Assembly: GCF_050908995.1 (NCBI RefSeq)
Contig: NC_135119.1
Coordinates: 10,168,001-10,232,000 of the forward strand
Length of the DNA: 64,000 nucleotides
Direction: 5' to 3'
Source: Andrena cerasifolii
Lineage: Eukaryota > Arthropoda > Insecta > Hymenoptera > Andrenidae
The notes beneath the pieces were generated by a model, which searched no databases, had not been told where the DNA came from, and worked only from the letters and a program-made list of their open reading frames with translations. The position numbers were made by a program, and so were the translations under genes. Every line of letters begins with the position of its first letter. Within the stretch, counting starts at the first letter, position 1. Shown here piece by piece: positions 1 to 12,045 of this stretch.

Positions 1-1080
1 TGTATCACACTTAAAGATAAAATACTGAACTTTAAAGAAAAGGAAGTGGAAAAGGATTTTGTACAGTGAAGTAGAAGCTTGAGATCGCGAAGCTGTGCAA
101 TCTGTAAATAAATAATTTTCCAATTTACCCAAGACCAGCACGTGGTAGAACATAAATTGATAGCAAATTTCCCATCGACTATCCAGGGATATTTGTGAAT
201 CGTATTTCAGCCATACGTTCTCTACCACAGCAAAGCAGAAATGCATTAAATTATAAACCTCGCTCCATTCCCTCCAGCTACCCTCCTACCCAACCAGAAT
301 AATCCTGAAAAGTCCTACACAAATACCAGCGCCTATTTGCTACTCCTTTTTGCTGCGCACTCGTTCAACAATCCAGCTGCTACCACTAGATCCCGTTGCA
401 CCTCGATAAACCACAGAAATCCCACTTTTCTCACGGCACGCGATTTTTTCTTTACGAGCCAGCTGCGATCACGAGCCTGCGTTTAAATGTACCGTGCGAC
501 TGAAGATTTATAAATATTGCGATCTCCTCGAGGCCTCGTATTTTCGAGGCGGCGCTGCAGCGCGAGTGGCACGAAGCTTCATTGATCAAAATCACCAGGC
601 GATGCGGCTAGAGTATAAACCAACTTTGATTACGCCGACCGGGCGCGATCGTTAAGCTCCGAGTGTCCGTTTAAAGCGAGAGGATTTACGATGCTACCAG
701 GACCGAGGAGGAGAGACGTTTCCAGCGGCCCAATTACTTGCCAGCGCGCGGAAACTGATTCCGTAAACCCGACGTTTATTCACCTCGATTCTGAATTTTA
801 AGCGCCGTCCCCGCTGCGCGGCGAGTTTTAATTTGCGCCGATAACGACGCCTCAATCGCGCGGAATTCGTTCAGAGTTTCTTGAACTTCGAGGAGAACGC
901 GTTTACAGGCACTCAGGCTCTGCCTGCGGCTCGATACCTTGCATCGCAAACGGTGGAAATGGGCGCAGGAGACGAACAAAGTATTCTCCGGGACCAGATT
1001 GTGCGATGTCTAGGATCCTATCACTAGTGGGAATATTTCACCACGAAATTTTAGTGGATCTTTAAAACGGTAACAGTAGA
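1..1080. other. no gene recognised
   Basis: AT-rich at first, then a CpG-rich stretch at about 480-1000. The 67-codon minus-strand frame in the CpG-rich part has no domain or splice context and looks like chance. Nothing else is assignable. Confidence 0.6.
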
Positions 1081-1525
1081 CTTACAAGGGAAGATCCGGA
1101 AGCCGAAAATTCAATAAAAAAAATCTGTAACTTTGTGAACGTGTAGGGGATTTCCTCCTGGTTACAACGGAATTTTTGTTCGCTGCCCAAATTCACTCGA
1201 ACGGGGTGGAATTAACCCCCGAAAATTTGGCTATTTTCCGATTTTGTGCTATAACTCGCGAACTGTAAGAGATAGAACAAAAAGTTTCAAGGCAAAAGTT
1301 ACTTCTTTTAATTAGATCTAGCATTTGGTAAAGAAATTATTTTACAGTTCACGAGTTATAATAGAAAATCGGAAAATAACCGGATTTTCAGGGGTCAATT
1401 ACACTCCCTTAGAGTGAATCTGGGCAGCAAACAAAAATTGCGGTGCAATCAGGGGGAAGTTCCCTACATATTCACGAAGTTTCAGGATTTTTTGAATTTC
1501 CGAGTTTGGGGTGTTCCCTTGTTAG
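1081..1525. mobile_element. foldback MITE with CTWACAAGGGAA termini
   Basis: The ends are inverted repeats: CTTACAAGGGAAGATCC on the left, and a right end whose reverse complement begins CTAACAAGGGAA. The arms pair through most of the element; for example GCTGCCCAAATTCACTC at about 1180 faces GAGTGAATCTGGGCAGC at about 1412. The same family recurs at 33535-34125 with about the same terminal 30 bases. There is no coding capacity, so it must be moved in trans. The superfamily is not clear because the target duplication is ambiguous, possibly TTA. Confidence 0.8.
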
Positions 1526-1883
1526 AAGAGAAGACTACGGAAAGCTTGAAATTACTATTGAAATAAATTAACATTTCCTACATGTACAAGCTGACACAAA
1601 CTTCAAAGTACCCTTGCTTCACTATCTTAACCCGGCGGGAGGCGCACCCCATATTGTAACACAGGTTGTCGCTACCGGGTCAGAAATACCCAAAATTGAA
1701 ACGTAAAAGAACCAAGGTTTCAGAATATTCTTTTTTTTAACTTTGTAGTTTTTATGTTAAAGTACAGTGTTTTAAGAATCAAAGAAATTTTTTTGAATAT
1801 CTTAAAATATTTATTAAAGTTCTTTAAAAAATTGTAACAAAAATTCAAACAGTCTTCATATTTTTGCAACTAGCGCTTCTGAA

Positions 1884-1974
1884 AAGAAATAATTTTCAAT
1901 CTCATAGTATCGCTAAAAAAAATTCGTCTAGTTTAGTGCTGTTTCGAACGCCGCAGAGTGGCGCAACCCCTTGA
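1884..1974 (-). mobile_element. terminal fragment of a TTAA-type element
   Basis: Its reverse complement matches the left about 90 bases of the element at 48268-48645, including the shared stretch AGCACTAAACTAGACGAATT, then diverges. The terminal tetranucleotide is TTGA on the plus strand instead of TTAA. A second related end (GGCGCACCCCATATTGTAAC, about 1640) lies in direct orientation upstream, so this is probably a rearranged remnant. Confidence 0.65.
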
Positions 1975-1984
1975 TATGTAACGC

Positions 1985-2200
1985 AGAAAGTGTTTGTGCG
2001 TTTGTCTGTCGCCTAAAAGCTTTCGAATGGTAAACTCTGAGGTCACGGAACGTATGCCAGCTCATCTAGATAAATGCGACTATTTTCTTATGTCAACTAT
2101 TTTCTAAATGTGACTAAAAAAAAAACAAATAAATTTGTTTTTATAAAATCAGAATCTAAGTTTCGGGCGAAGCCGAGCAATAAAGCTACTTAGTTCTCAA
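1985..2200 (+). repeat. dispersed repeat, copy 1
   Basis: Homologous in inverted orientation to 35262-35455. Both copies contain the marker TTTCGGGCGAAGCCGAGCA (here about 2160), a TTTATAAAATCAGAATCTAA-type stretch and a GTTTGTGC..TTTGTC..TCGCCTAAAA segment. No coding frame is shared. The terminal structure is not visible, so the class is unknown. Confidence 0.7.
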
Positions 2201-2379
2201 TAAATTCATCACGTCGATTATGAAAACTAAACTGACTAGACACATATATAAATTTCAAATCACATCTGAAATCCACCGAGTAAAAATCGCAGTAAAAAAA
2301 AATCTTCAATTACATTACCGTCAAAGTTTCCATCGATTCTTTTAAAAACGAAAGTTTCCCTAAAAATCGAAGTTTCAAA

Positions 2380-2960
2380 TCGAAGTCTCTGAAGCCATAG
2401 CGAACGATTTCTCGCGTTCCCAGCGATCTTTCTCCCCTCCCGAATTCCAAACGCTTAGAACCGCGGATACGGGCACTCACTATCCAAAAGCGCGCGACAT
2501 AGGTAAAACTCGTTAATTAGCCGAACGTGCGCGTTTCGTGGTAGCCCCCAGTGTTCCAGCAAAGAGGAGGATGCGTTTTACATGCGCGACGAGTGATCGC
2601 GGTCGGCGCGTGAAGGAGCGCGTCGACGTCGGGCCCCCATCGAGCCCCGGGGCGAAAGTCGCTAATCTCACCTGCAGAAACCCGGCGAAACGACAACGTA
2701 ACTTTCCCCATCGGGCCAGGCGTGTCGCAATTTCGATCTACATACGCTTACACGTGTACGGGGCCCGAGATCTGCGCGGCTATCGCTGGATCATCGCGAT
2801 TCTTCTGGTCACGAACTATAGCACCCTTTGTCGGTGCACACGCGATAACCGCTGCGAGCATTGGGCTGGTGTACACCATAGACTTTAGAACAGGGTGATC
2901 TTGAATTTAAGTAACGACACTTGTGCTTACATCGCAAAAGGATATTTTAGGGATTAAGTT
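2380..2960. other. CpG-rich island, no gene recognised
   Basis: GC-rich segment with overlapping open frames on both strands, the longest being 116 codons on the plus strand at 2538-2888. The translations are arginine- and serine-rich and low in recognisable motifs, as expected of chance frames in CpG-rich DNA. It could be a promoter or regulatory island, but no direct evidence supports this. Confidence 0.4.
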
Positions 2961-3155
2961 GTAAAATGGATTTTCCATTTATGTTGTATCGTTCACAAAA
3001 TACTCTCATCTCACGTCCCGTCTTATCTCTATTATATTCTTCGCAATAATCTTCCTTACCATGGGCCCAATTCTCGTTCTACTCGACACCAAAGTCTCCT
3101 CTCCATACCGACACACTTGGCATCTAAATTTCAATCATCCTTCGCTTATATTTAG

Positions 3156-3263
3156 GGTCATTACTATAATTCCCTCCCACCTGATATTCGAGGTTTAAAT
3201 TCGTTTGCTGATTTTAAATGTAAAGCTCGGCGATATATAAGGTTACATTATGCGTCGCAATAA
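3156..3263 (+). pseudogene. non-LTR reverse transcriptase C-terminal remnant
   Basis: A 35-codon frame ending in TAA reads YNSLPPDIRGLNSFADFK near its start. This matches the conserved tail of Jockey/CR1-like ORF2 proteins (W/Y-N-S-L-P-x-x-I-R ... S-x-x-x-F-K-x-x-L/A-R-x-Y). A stop lies directly upstream in frame, so the reading frame has been broken. It is a dead fragment within the LINE 3' end, not a host gene. Confidence 0.7.
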
Positions 3264-3416
3264 CTTTCTAGTTTCTTAATGTTAGTTAGTTTTTAGTCAT
3301 TTAGTTAGTTATTTAGTTATGGTTAGGATTCTAACAGTATTGTACTGTAGCCTGCCATTTACTTCGCTTCTCTTTATGCATTATTTTCTTCTGTGGATGT
3401 GTCAAGTAATAAAGAC

Positions 3417-3417
<1 letters not shown>

Positions 3418-3449
<32 letters not shown>
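3418..3449 (+). repeat. (AAT)n microsatellite
   Basis: About ten uninterrupted AAT units. Position and context make it the tail of the LINE fragment rather than an independent microsatellite. Confidence 0.9.
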
Positions 3450-3451
<2 letters not shown>

Positions 3452-3685
3452 CATACGCTTGAAATTGCAGACGTAATAAGGTGAATGTCACAATTTCTGC
3501 CCACTTCGTAATTTTCTTATTATTATATGCGTTACGTTCGTACTATAGTTGCAACAAAATAATTCTAAATTATTTGAACATTTACGCGAGTGTTGCACGA
3601 GCGTGGAGCAATACATATACGTAATCGTGGGTTTTGGGAGCGAATAAAGGATGAGAATCCACCGGGTGAACTACACCGTGTGTGT

Positions 3686-3980
3686 TTAAGGAGGAACACC
3701 ACTGTGACGGCCGGAGAAGTAAGCCATTTTTATGAATTTTTTTCAGGATTAATATACAGTTTTCATAGAAAAATTTGATTACCTAACTTTTGTACGCTGT
3801 CTTAAGAGACTATAGAAAAAAAAATAAATAGAAAAACATCCATAAATTTTAATATATTAATTAATCTTCTAGACCTCCCCACGCGAGCTGGTCGAAAGTG
3901 TAACTATGGAACAGCAGGTCCGAAATCAAATTTAATTTTTTTTTTTATAAACTATATGAGTGTAGTTTCCGTTGTAATAT
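3686..3980 (+). mobile_element. half of a TTAA foldback element
   Basis: Begins TTAAGGAGGAACACC followed by GTGACGGCCGGAGAAGTAAG, matching both ends of the complete element at 57569-58242. It continues through the shared GAGCTGGTC and ACTATATGAGTGTAGTTTCC segments and stops near the centre of that element; the second arm is missing. Truncated, non-autonomous. Confidence 0.8.
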
Positions 3981-5819
3981 AATATGTATAATGTATAGTA
4001 ACGTGTATAATACGTGTGCTCGGGCACACATCTGGAAATATCTTTCTTAAATAGTTTTTGAATTGGTTGATTCATTATTAAAGAATTAATCAATTACTCT
4101 GCAAATTTTGATGACAAACAAATTTTTCGCACCTTCTTCATGACGAGTTACCTCTTAAATCAGCAGAAATTGGGACATTCACCTCAGTCCGTGTTTATTA
4201 AACAAATTCGAAACCAGCGAAATGGTGACTTAGTCGCCCCTAATTTCACAGAATTAATTTTAAATGTATGCCCCCGGTACGAAGAAAAAACGAATGGAGA
4301 GAAGCGATTCGAGAAAATCCACCCTTATTTACATTTGATTTTTCCAGGGTTGCGCGTAAATGACGAATAGAGGAGAGATGAGAGACGGGGAGACTGGTTT
4401 TAGTTAGGCGTTTAGTGAGCGATTAGTTTTCTGTCGATTGGCTTGAGCTCGACTGACACTCCAGCAGACGTGGCCGCGACGCGCCTCTTCGTGGCATAAT
4501 CTGCCCGCGAGAATTATTATTTACGACAGGCCGATAGAGAAATTACCGCGGTTTCCTAGGTAGAGAGGGGCCGCCCCTGATCGATTTTTCCCGCTCCTGA
4601 GCGGAATATATTACAGACGTGCGGCCTGGCTCGCGATAAAGACGAGCTGATTTATCGTTTAACTATTACACCGCTCGGAGGGCCGCCCTCTGAAGACTTG
4701 CTTAAGCTTGACCGACATACCGTTGATAGGCAGGTTCATTCGATCCTCTATCTTCCGCGGAACACTCTTCCGCGGGGTCTTTACTCCTAATGGACTGGCA
4801 TCGCGAGCTGGAGCTCCGACGAGTCCAGCAGCCGAGGAATTTCGAGGCGAGGATCTTCGTTCACCTTCATCCCCGCGCAATTTTCCTTGGAATAGCGATG
4901 GACTCTGCTGCAGTGGGCGGAACAACACTTCCGCGACACAATTTAAAATACAGGCTCCTGTTTCTCTGGGAGTACTGATAGATACTTCAAGTACACCCAG
5001 GGGCAGGTGTAAGAAACGTAAGAATATCTTTCACCGCCAACTTGTACACCGAATAGTGAAGAAGAGACTCCTGAAAATTTAACTTTCGAACCCTCAAACT
5101 CCCAAGATCCACCAAGCGTCGAAGGTTCGTGAAACCTTTCGAGACTCACTGCCAACCCTTACCCTTCACATTAACAGATTGGAGTGATGTTCGACCTAAT
5201 CGATGGAAAATTCGCAAGAGCCTCGGATCCAGAGTGGAACCGAGCCAGCGTTTGAACGCCGAAGAGTTTGCGCGTCAGGTACAGCGGCGGTAGACGCAGA
5301 TCGTGCGGCAAGAAATCGATCGCGATCGAATCGAGATAAATAAAACATCGGAGGACGGGCAAGGTGGCTGCTGGTAACTGCGCACGCAATATCTGAGCTT
5401 CGATCGACGATACGGACAGTCTTTATTTCCGCGATAAGTCATCCGCCGTCGACGCGTTATAGGACCACTTCGCTGGGCCGATTAACCCGGACTTTAGTGG
5501 CCAGTTACTGTCGCGCCGAAAGGATATCTCTTCCGCGATATTGCGACGGTGGTTAACAAAGGACGTGTTCCAATCGACCGATCGACAGGCCGGGAAATTG
5601 TCTTCGGCACCCTCCGTGGCGCGCAGAATTCGTAATAAGGTCGTCGCTGGTGGAAGAAAGGAAGATCAGCGAGGAAACTCGTTCCATGATCAAGGCCGAG
5701 GATGGGGCAAGGGAATTGAAGCAAGAGGAACAGATGCTAGGATATATGAAGATACACGCGCGGGGATAGTTCTGCGAAAAATTACGACAGGTGTATCGAA
5801 GACTCACAGTCCTGTCATT
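3981..5819. other. no gene recognised
   Basis: AT-rich up to about 4370, then CpG-rich from 4380 to 5800 with many overlapping short frames on both strands (up to 124 codons). None shows a domain, a splice-bounded exon or a consistent coding signature. Confidence 0.5.
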
Positions 5820-5829
5820 AGTAGCCAGT

Positions 5830-6332
5830 AGCGTTCCTTCTCGAGAATACTTTCTCGAGAAATTTTATAATTGCTTATTATCTGTAGTCTGTACTGTAGT
5901 CTTACAATGAATATTCGTTTGATGCATCTTCTGCAACGGAATGCAGGATATTTATAAAATAAAAGATTTCATATTTTAATAAACTTTAGTTGCCATTTTT
6001 CTTTGTCTTTGCTTAGAAAAAAAATGTATCCTGACCCAGATTCTGGCACCACTTTACTATTTTAGGAAGTAGCTACGATGAAGCAATAAATAAATAAATT
6101 TACCAATTATATTTAATATCTATTTTTTCATTTACACAAGTTTCGTATAAATTAGACAGGAATAATCATTTAGTTAAAGTTTTCTTGTGTTCTTGATAAA
6201 TATTATCAAACGTTATTCCAAAAATATAATTTTTTTTGCAATATTTTTTTCAATTTCTCGAGAATTCTCGAGAAATATGATCTCATTTCCGATTTCTCGA
6301 GAAACAAAAAATATAGAGAAATCAGGAACACT
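5830..6332 (-). mobile_element. Mutator-like MITE, copy A (CTCGAGAA-rich)
   Basis: Terminal inverted repeats are AGCGTTCCTTCTCGAG on the left and the complement of AGTGTTCCTGATTTCTC on the right. It is flanked by a perfect 10-base direct repeat AGTAGCCAGT (5820-5829 and 6333-6342). The subterminal regions carry repeated CTCGAGAA palindromes. The interior (about 5895-6095) is related in inverted orientation to the dispersed repeat at 11684-12045. A related element in the opposite orientation lies at 38564-39321. The 9-10 base duplication points to the Mutator superfamily. Confidence 0.75.
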
Positions 6333-6342
6333 AGTAGCCAGT

Positions 6343-7199
6343 CAGGGGTACGCGTTTCTTAGGTCTGGGTGTAGGTACTTTGCGAATGTGCCTCGAGGCA
6401 GTGCCAGAAATCTGACGAAGCGAGAGCAGTTGGGACGGTTATGTTTTGTGTGAATTTCCAGGCTAGGAGAGAGGCTGCTACGATTAATGGATCTCTGTAT
6501 TCTACATATGTTACGACGCGCCTATCGACTGCTTCGATTTTCGGGGAATCTGAACCTGAGTTATCTACGGACACCTACTTCAACTTTCCAATCGGGCTTC
6601 ATTAAGACGTAAATCGAGGATGATATTCGGTGAGAGTAATCTAAATGTGACGCATACGAAACAGTTTCTTAATAAGGAATCCGAACAACCTCAGTTTGGA
6701 ATAGAATCTTTTTTCATACTTGATTGCTTAGAGAATCTTGCGAGTATAATGCACCCTAATTTTAATTAATTATGGTAGTTTTGAATAAATCATTTAGAAT
6801 TTTAGGAATTTCATGTTAATGTATTTATTTCATATATTTTAAGTGATCTACTCGTTCTACACGAGTAGGGGATTCAAATGTTCAGACGTGGGACGTAAGT
6901 CTTGAAGGAGAGAGGTAATCCTCGAATAACAGGTTCACAGCCTGAATATGTACCTTGAAACATTATGCACGCTAATCTTCTGTCACCTGCGGAGAAAGCT
7001 TAATGGAATGTCGTTCATGCTTCGTTATAATCGAAACATGAAATTCTTCCTTCTTTAAACGCTTTTACCCTAAATTTTATTTAAAAGTTTGTATAACTTC
7101 AATACTTATAACTTTACTCATGGAATCAATCACATTACTACAATTTGTAATGGGAATTATTTAAACACAGAATTGTGGCGAGGTCAGGTTAAGGCTAAT
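6343..7199. other. no gene recognised
   Basis: Unremarkable AT-rich sequence with no supported feature. Confidence 0.5.
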
Positions 7200-7351
7200 G
7201 AGGCATTAAGAGCAAAAACGGACTAACCTACGTTGAAAGAAATTAATTTTTCCTGTTTTATTTGATTAGTAGAGCCTTTTGGAATACACTATTGCCACTA
7301 ACTCAATTTCGCAAAAAATGTGGGTCAGTCCGTTTTTGCTCTTAATGCCTC
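7200..7351. mobile_element. 152 bp MITE with GAGGCATTAAGAGC termini
   Basis: Perfect inverted ends: GAGGCATTAAGAGCAAAA is followed by ACGGACT on the left, and the exact complement closes the right end. The central 90 bases are AT-rich and unpaired. No clear target duplication was seen, and I found no second copy in the window. Confidence 0.8.
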
Positions 7352-7450
7352 AAATGTAAGTTACGTTAAGTTAGTTTACGTCTGGGTTAAGTTAGGGGAG
7401 ATTTAAAACGTAAGGAAGGCTATAAGTGAAATAAATCTAATCTAATCTAC

Positions 7451-8177
7451 TTAAGCGGGGATTCTCGTCTAACAGCCCCAAAAGTAACTGATATTTAAGA
7501 TTTTTTTTTGAAAACCCTGTTGGTCATATTGGATTAAACTCTTTTGGGATATGTGGAGGCACCTTTAAACTCGCAGAAAATATTTTTTTTTATATCGATC
7601 CTTCTTATTATTTATTAATTATTGTGGAATCTTGTCCACCTCTTCGACGACGTAACTCCTGCTGGCGGGGTGTGTAGCACCTATCACAATTATGTGATTG
7701 CGAAAAAAACGAAGTTTCTTAAAGTTAGATAGTTTACGCTGGAATTGGTCTACTTTAAAGAAAGAAAAAAATGAACAATTGAATGAGTTATAGCGTTTGA
7801 AAAAAAAGTAAGTTTTTTCCTTAGACAAATTCTTCATGTTATCCTTTACATCGACGAAAAAAGTATTATAAATAAAAACTAAACTTAACAATTTAGGTCC
7901 AGCCCCAGCGTGAATTATTTAACTTTAAGAAAATTGTCTCCTCTTTGCAATCAGATGACTGCGACAGGTGCTCCACCTGGCGCCAACATCGTCGAAGAGG
8001 TTAACACGATTCCACGATAATTAATAAATAATAAAAAGGATCGACATAAAAAAAAAATTCTACAAGTTTAAAGCTGCCTCCTTATAACCCAAAAGAGTTT
8101 AATGCAATATTAACAATAGATTTTAAAACAAAAAAATCATAAATTTCGGGGGCTGTTGCGCGAGAATCTCCCCTTAA
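7451..8177. mobile_element. TTAA foldback element
   Basis: Flanked by TTAA on both sides, with inverted ends (TTAAGCGGGGATTCTCG and the complement of TTAAGGGGAGATTCTCG). The arms remain pairable through AACTCTTTTGGG, the CCTCTTCGACGA..GTT region and the TAATTAATAAATAATAA region. The 90-codon frame on the minus strand (7619-7891) lies in the arm and is not conserved in the opposite arm, so it is not a gene. TTAA ends suggest piggyBac-type mobilisation. Confidence 0.8.
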
Positions 8178-9142
8178 ACACAGAAATGACTGCACCGGGT
8201 CAAAGAAGTTCATACAAAACCCACGTGGTATAAAACATCCAGCATAGATGCACGACTGAGACCTGACAGTTTTCCTAAATCGCACAGAAAGAGAAAGGCG
8301 CAATTACGTTTTACGATCTATTTCATCCGCCGTGATTCCACAATCGGTCAGCTCTACTAAATTCCATAGTCTCGCGACACCTCGTTCCCCGTCAACGCGC
8401 GCTATTACCATTTTCGTCGCAGCACAGTTTCGCGGACAGACACCACTTGCCTTTCCCCTTAAACAGTGCAGACAACCAGTCGGCGGCGTCTGCTCAGGGT
8501 TTACTGTTTCGCGCGTTTTGCACCGTGAAACGGCCCCGCCAGTATCTTTGTCGTCGCATCTCACGCTGCCGAGAGGCCGCGGCTGCGATCTCATCAACCG
8601 CATAATAGGCAGACGTCGGACGAGCTGGACGTGCTCATATTTGACTCCTCGGCCGGCGTTGCGACGCGAAATGGCAATTCCGTTCCCGTGCATTATACAA
8701 GAGCGTAAGTGCCATTTCGAGAGCAGGAAACAGGGGCGAGCAGAAGCACCCGTGTCGCGGCACAAAAGGGCGCACAAGCGGCAATGAGAGCCGAGGGAAC
8801 TTCAAAGGCATCCTGCTTCTCGCGACATCGGTCGTGTATAACAGAGGACAAAGAATCGCAGGTACCGAGGGGAGGGTGATTTATGTTTCAGCAATCCTTA
8901 GAAATGTTTTAGCAAGGCTCCAGCAATGTTCTAAGTAGCATTAGCATTATTAAGGAGGTAGTGGAGCATTTCAGCTTCAGAAAATTGATTTTTCTTCACT
9001 GATTTTCAAAGTCTTATCCTTTACGACCGTTTTCAAAAAAATTGCATGAAGAAATTCAAATAATTGTCGAAGTTATTGCAGCGAACGTATTTGAGTAGAC
9101 TGTCGAATAACGGCCTCGCAGAGCGATATTGGTATAGGGGAC
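8178..9142. other. CpG-rich region, no gene recognised
   Basis: Two long overlapping frames (8304-8777 minus, 157 codons; 8332-8787 plus, 151 codons) mirror each other on opposite strands, as happens when stop codons are rare in CpG-rich DNA. Neither has a recognisable domain or splice context. Confidence 0.5.
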
Positions 9143-9684
9143 TTAAGGGGTTGTACCTAGTCAGGCGGCCAAAAGGAGGCGAATATTTGTGATTTTTTTT
9201 TGAAGAAGCGGAAGCGTATATTTTTACAAAACTTCTTGCGCTTAAAAGAGCAACGTCTAAAGAACATTTGGTAATTTTTTCGTAGAGAAATATTTAAGTT
9301 TATAATAAAATAACAAGCGACATCCAAGAAGCATTTTTAAAAATTTGGTTTTGCGGTGAGCATTGCCATTCGGAACCGGATTATCTAAAATCAAAAAACA
9401 AAAAAGATTTCGTTGGTATATTAACGTATCCTCAGGTTGACGGAGAGAATTTTCCGAAATATTAAGTTAAAACAACATGGCGGCTATTTAAAGTTGAAAT
9501 CCTAATTTTTTCCTGCAAAAATCAAGCGAAATTAAAAAAAAATCTTTTAAATCTTTTTGTATAATATAGGAGTAGCTTAATAAATACCAGAAAAATTTAT
9601 TGCATTATATGTTGTATCTACGGAGAAAAAAATCTTTAAAAAGAGCTTGATTTTCCAAACCATCACAGTGGACTGACTCCTTAA
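9143..9684 (+). mobile_element. chimeric TTAA element (two families joined)
   Basis: Bounded by TTAA. The left end and the first about 390 bases match the foldback at 17201-17942 (TTAAGGGG, then ACCTAGTCAGGCGGCC). The right about 150 bases instead match the right arm of the element at 51877-53043 (shared ATAATATAGGAGTAGCTTAA and CATTATATGTTGTAT). The two ends are therefore not true inverted repeats of each other. It looks like a recombinant or a gene-conversion product that still keeps TTAA borders. Confidence 0.7.
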
Positions 9685-11422
9685 GCTACGTTTAGAGAAT
9701 ATTTCGGTAATGCGTCAGCAATTGTTTAACGATGTTTTAGCATTGTTTCAGCAGTATGCCAGCAATGTACAGTATTTCCTCGTTAGTGGCTCGCTGGTCG
9801 GGACGGGGCGTTGAGCCCGTATCGTGAACAGGGCCCTAATTCCGAGTGTTCGTTTCTCGCTTCTTTCTGGCCGAAGGGGAGAGCGAGATGGAACACTGCG
9901 TGCGCGGCGAGCGTGCGCGATGGTCGCGAGCGCTTACCGTGAGGACGAAAACTTGACGCAGGCCCGGCTCACGGTAAAGGACAGAGTGTCAGGCGTCCGA
10001 AAGACAGAGCGAGACAAAACATCAACGCGTCGTCTGTCTCGTACACGACCTCGCCCGCTTTCAGTGCCTCTCGCTCGCTCTCGCCTTCGCCGGACAAGAG
10101 TGAGACCGAAGCGGTGGGGATAGCGAAAAGTCCGTATCGTGTAACCGAGCCCTTAACGAAGAAATACTGTAGTCCCAGTGCTAAGAATATACGAGCAATT
10201 ATCCAGTAATGTACCAGCAGTACACCAGAAATATAGCAGCAACGCGCCAAGAATGTTTCCCTAATTATATTCCAGCGATTTATCAAACTGTTCGTTACTC
10301 ATCCAGCGCGCATACGCGCGCGTGCGCGTAGGATCGCGATCCACGCTTCACAATGAACCGGCGGGACCAAGCGTGTCGGTATTCTCGTTATGAATTTCAA
10401 GATCCAGCGTCTCTGGTCACCGGCGGACGAGTGAAAAAAGGAGTGGTCGCGGGCTCCCAACGTCCATCGGCATGCTGTTTCTTATTTCAGACCGCGCGCG
10501 GCGCATCCCGATCGAGGCAGCCTCTCGTTGCACCGAGGACACGTCGTTTTATTCGAGAAATTGTTCCCCTGGACATGGAATATCGCTTGATTCACAGCGA
10601 TCTATCGCGAGGGTAAATAGATCGCAACTCGATCTGACGAGCCCTGTCGATGGGAACAGACACGCGCAAAGTAAACGGGCAGATAAAAAGTTCGGATTTC
10701 TTTCGGTGTCTGCCCGGAGTGAATTTCATTTCACTCGAAATTATCGCAAACCTATCGTAACCCATATCTCCTACTGCTTATTACATCAGTTTCAAATACG
10801 GACCTGAGATCTCATATCGACGATTACTCGACCGCCAGAGAGGGGTAAAAGCTGGTTGTTAATTAACGTCACCTCACTGCTGGGTCTTCTTCTTTTTATC
10901 TTACGCGTACAGGTGTCTGCCATTCCTGACATACGATTAGCCCCCGTCGATTTTTCTCGGCGTGTATACCGCGCTTTCAGCTTGTAATTCGATGGACAGA
11001 CCGAAACGTAACGAGTCTGCGAGCTTCCCTCTGCTTGACGCGCGAATAAATTCTCAAATAACGCCGAGACTTCATCGTCCTTCTTGATCAATGACAAGCC
11101 AAACCAGGCGAAGCGAGTTTACCGTGCAAAGATCAGCTGTCGAAGAACTACGCGAATGAAAATATTTACGACGGCATTCTCGAATTTACGTGCCACGCAC
11201 ATTTTTCATAGTAATATGATTGATAAAATGATTATTATCCAACAGATTTTGGCCAAGACAGCGAGCTACACACCTGTGCAATAAATATTTTACAGTAGTA
11301 TCTTCGTAGTACTTTTAATCAGCGAGATATAAGTGATAACGTGTTTAATATTCGAATGATACAATAAATATTTCCAGTACTTATATACATTCGCATGATA
11401 GCAAAGTATTTATCACGATAGA
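9685..11422. other. no gene recognised
   Basis: CpG-rich patches at 9790-10130 and 10300-10620 (with CGCGCG runs), otherwise mixed. Frames up to 111 codons occur on both strands without recognisable motifs. Confidence 0.5.
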
Positions 11423-11656
11423 TAGGGTAAAGGACCCAATTACTGACACCTAACCAATTACTGTCACCTTAAGCTATTTTACTTAAAATAAGGAATAAGT
11501 AAACTATAGTATATAATCTATAGTATAGATTATAGGTTGAACTACATACTTCCTTTTGTGTATGACTTTACAACGTTTATTTATTCGTTATTTTAAGTAA
11601 AATAGCTTAAGGTGACAGTAGTTGGTTAGGTGTCAGTGATTGGGTCCTTTACCCTA
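11423..11656. mobile_element. 234 bp inverted-repeat element, TAGGGTAAAGGACCC ends
   Basis: The ends TAGGGTAAAGGACCCAAT and their exact complement flank arms of about 75 bases that pair through GACACCTAACCAA and CACCTTAAGCTATTTTACTT. The centre is AT-rich. A solitary left half of the same family is at 41604-41672. Terminal TA is consistent with a mariner-type target site, though this is inferred. Confidence 0.8.
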
Positions 11657-11683
11657 GGTGGTCCCCAAAACTGTGAATGGTTG

Positions 11684-12045
11684 GTAAAGTGGTGCCAGAA
11701 TCTGGGTCAAGATACAATTTTTTTCTAAGCAAAAACGAAGAAAAATGGCAACTAAAGTTTATTAAAATATGGAATCTTTTATTTTACCAATTTTCTTCAT
11801 GCTATCTTAGGAAAGATTTCCTGCATTTCTTTGCAGAAGATGCATCAAATGAATATTCATTGTAAGACTACTGTAATATGTTAAAAATTTGTTGCTTCAT
11901 CGTAGCTACTTCCTAAAATAGTAAAGTGGTGCCAGAATCTGGATCAGGATACAATTTTTTCTAAGCAAAGACGAAGAAAAATAGCAACTAAACTTTATTA
12001 AAATATGGAATCTTTTATTTCACCAATTTCCTTCGTGCCATCCTA
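11684..12045 (+). repeat. tandem duplication of a dispersed repeat
   Basis: The segment GTAAAGTGGTGCCAGAATCT and about 130 following bases occurs at 11684 and again at 11921, a 237-base period; the second unit is partial. The same sequence is found inverted at about 5895-6095, inside the Mutator-like MITE copy A. Function and class are unknown. Confidence 0.8.

Larger units (their letters stand above)
2970..3449 (+). mobile_element. 5'-truncated LINE 3' end with (AAT)n tail
   Basis: A decayed reverse-transcriptase C-terminus (3156-3263) is followed by a 3' UTR of about 150 bases containing AATAAAG and then a simple (AAT)n tail. That arrangement is the usual 3' structure of several insect non-LTR retrotransposons. 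The upstream boundary is approximate because upstream sequence is frameshifted. It resembles the minus-strand LINE fragment at 26676-27232, which also ends in a TAA-type tail. Confidence 0.7.

Noticed and set aside
8304..8787. Overlapping open frames of about 150 codons on both strands
   Set aside because: Mirror-image frames in CpG-rich DNA without recognisable protein features.
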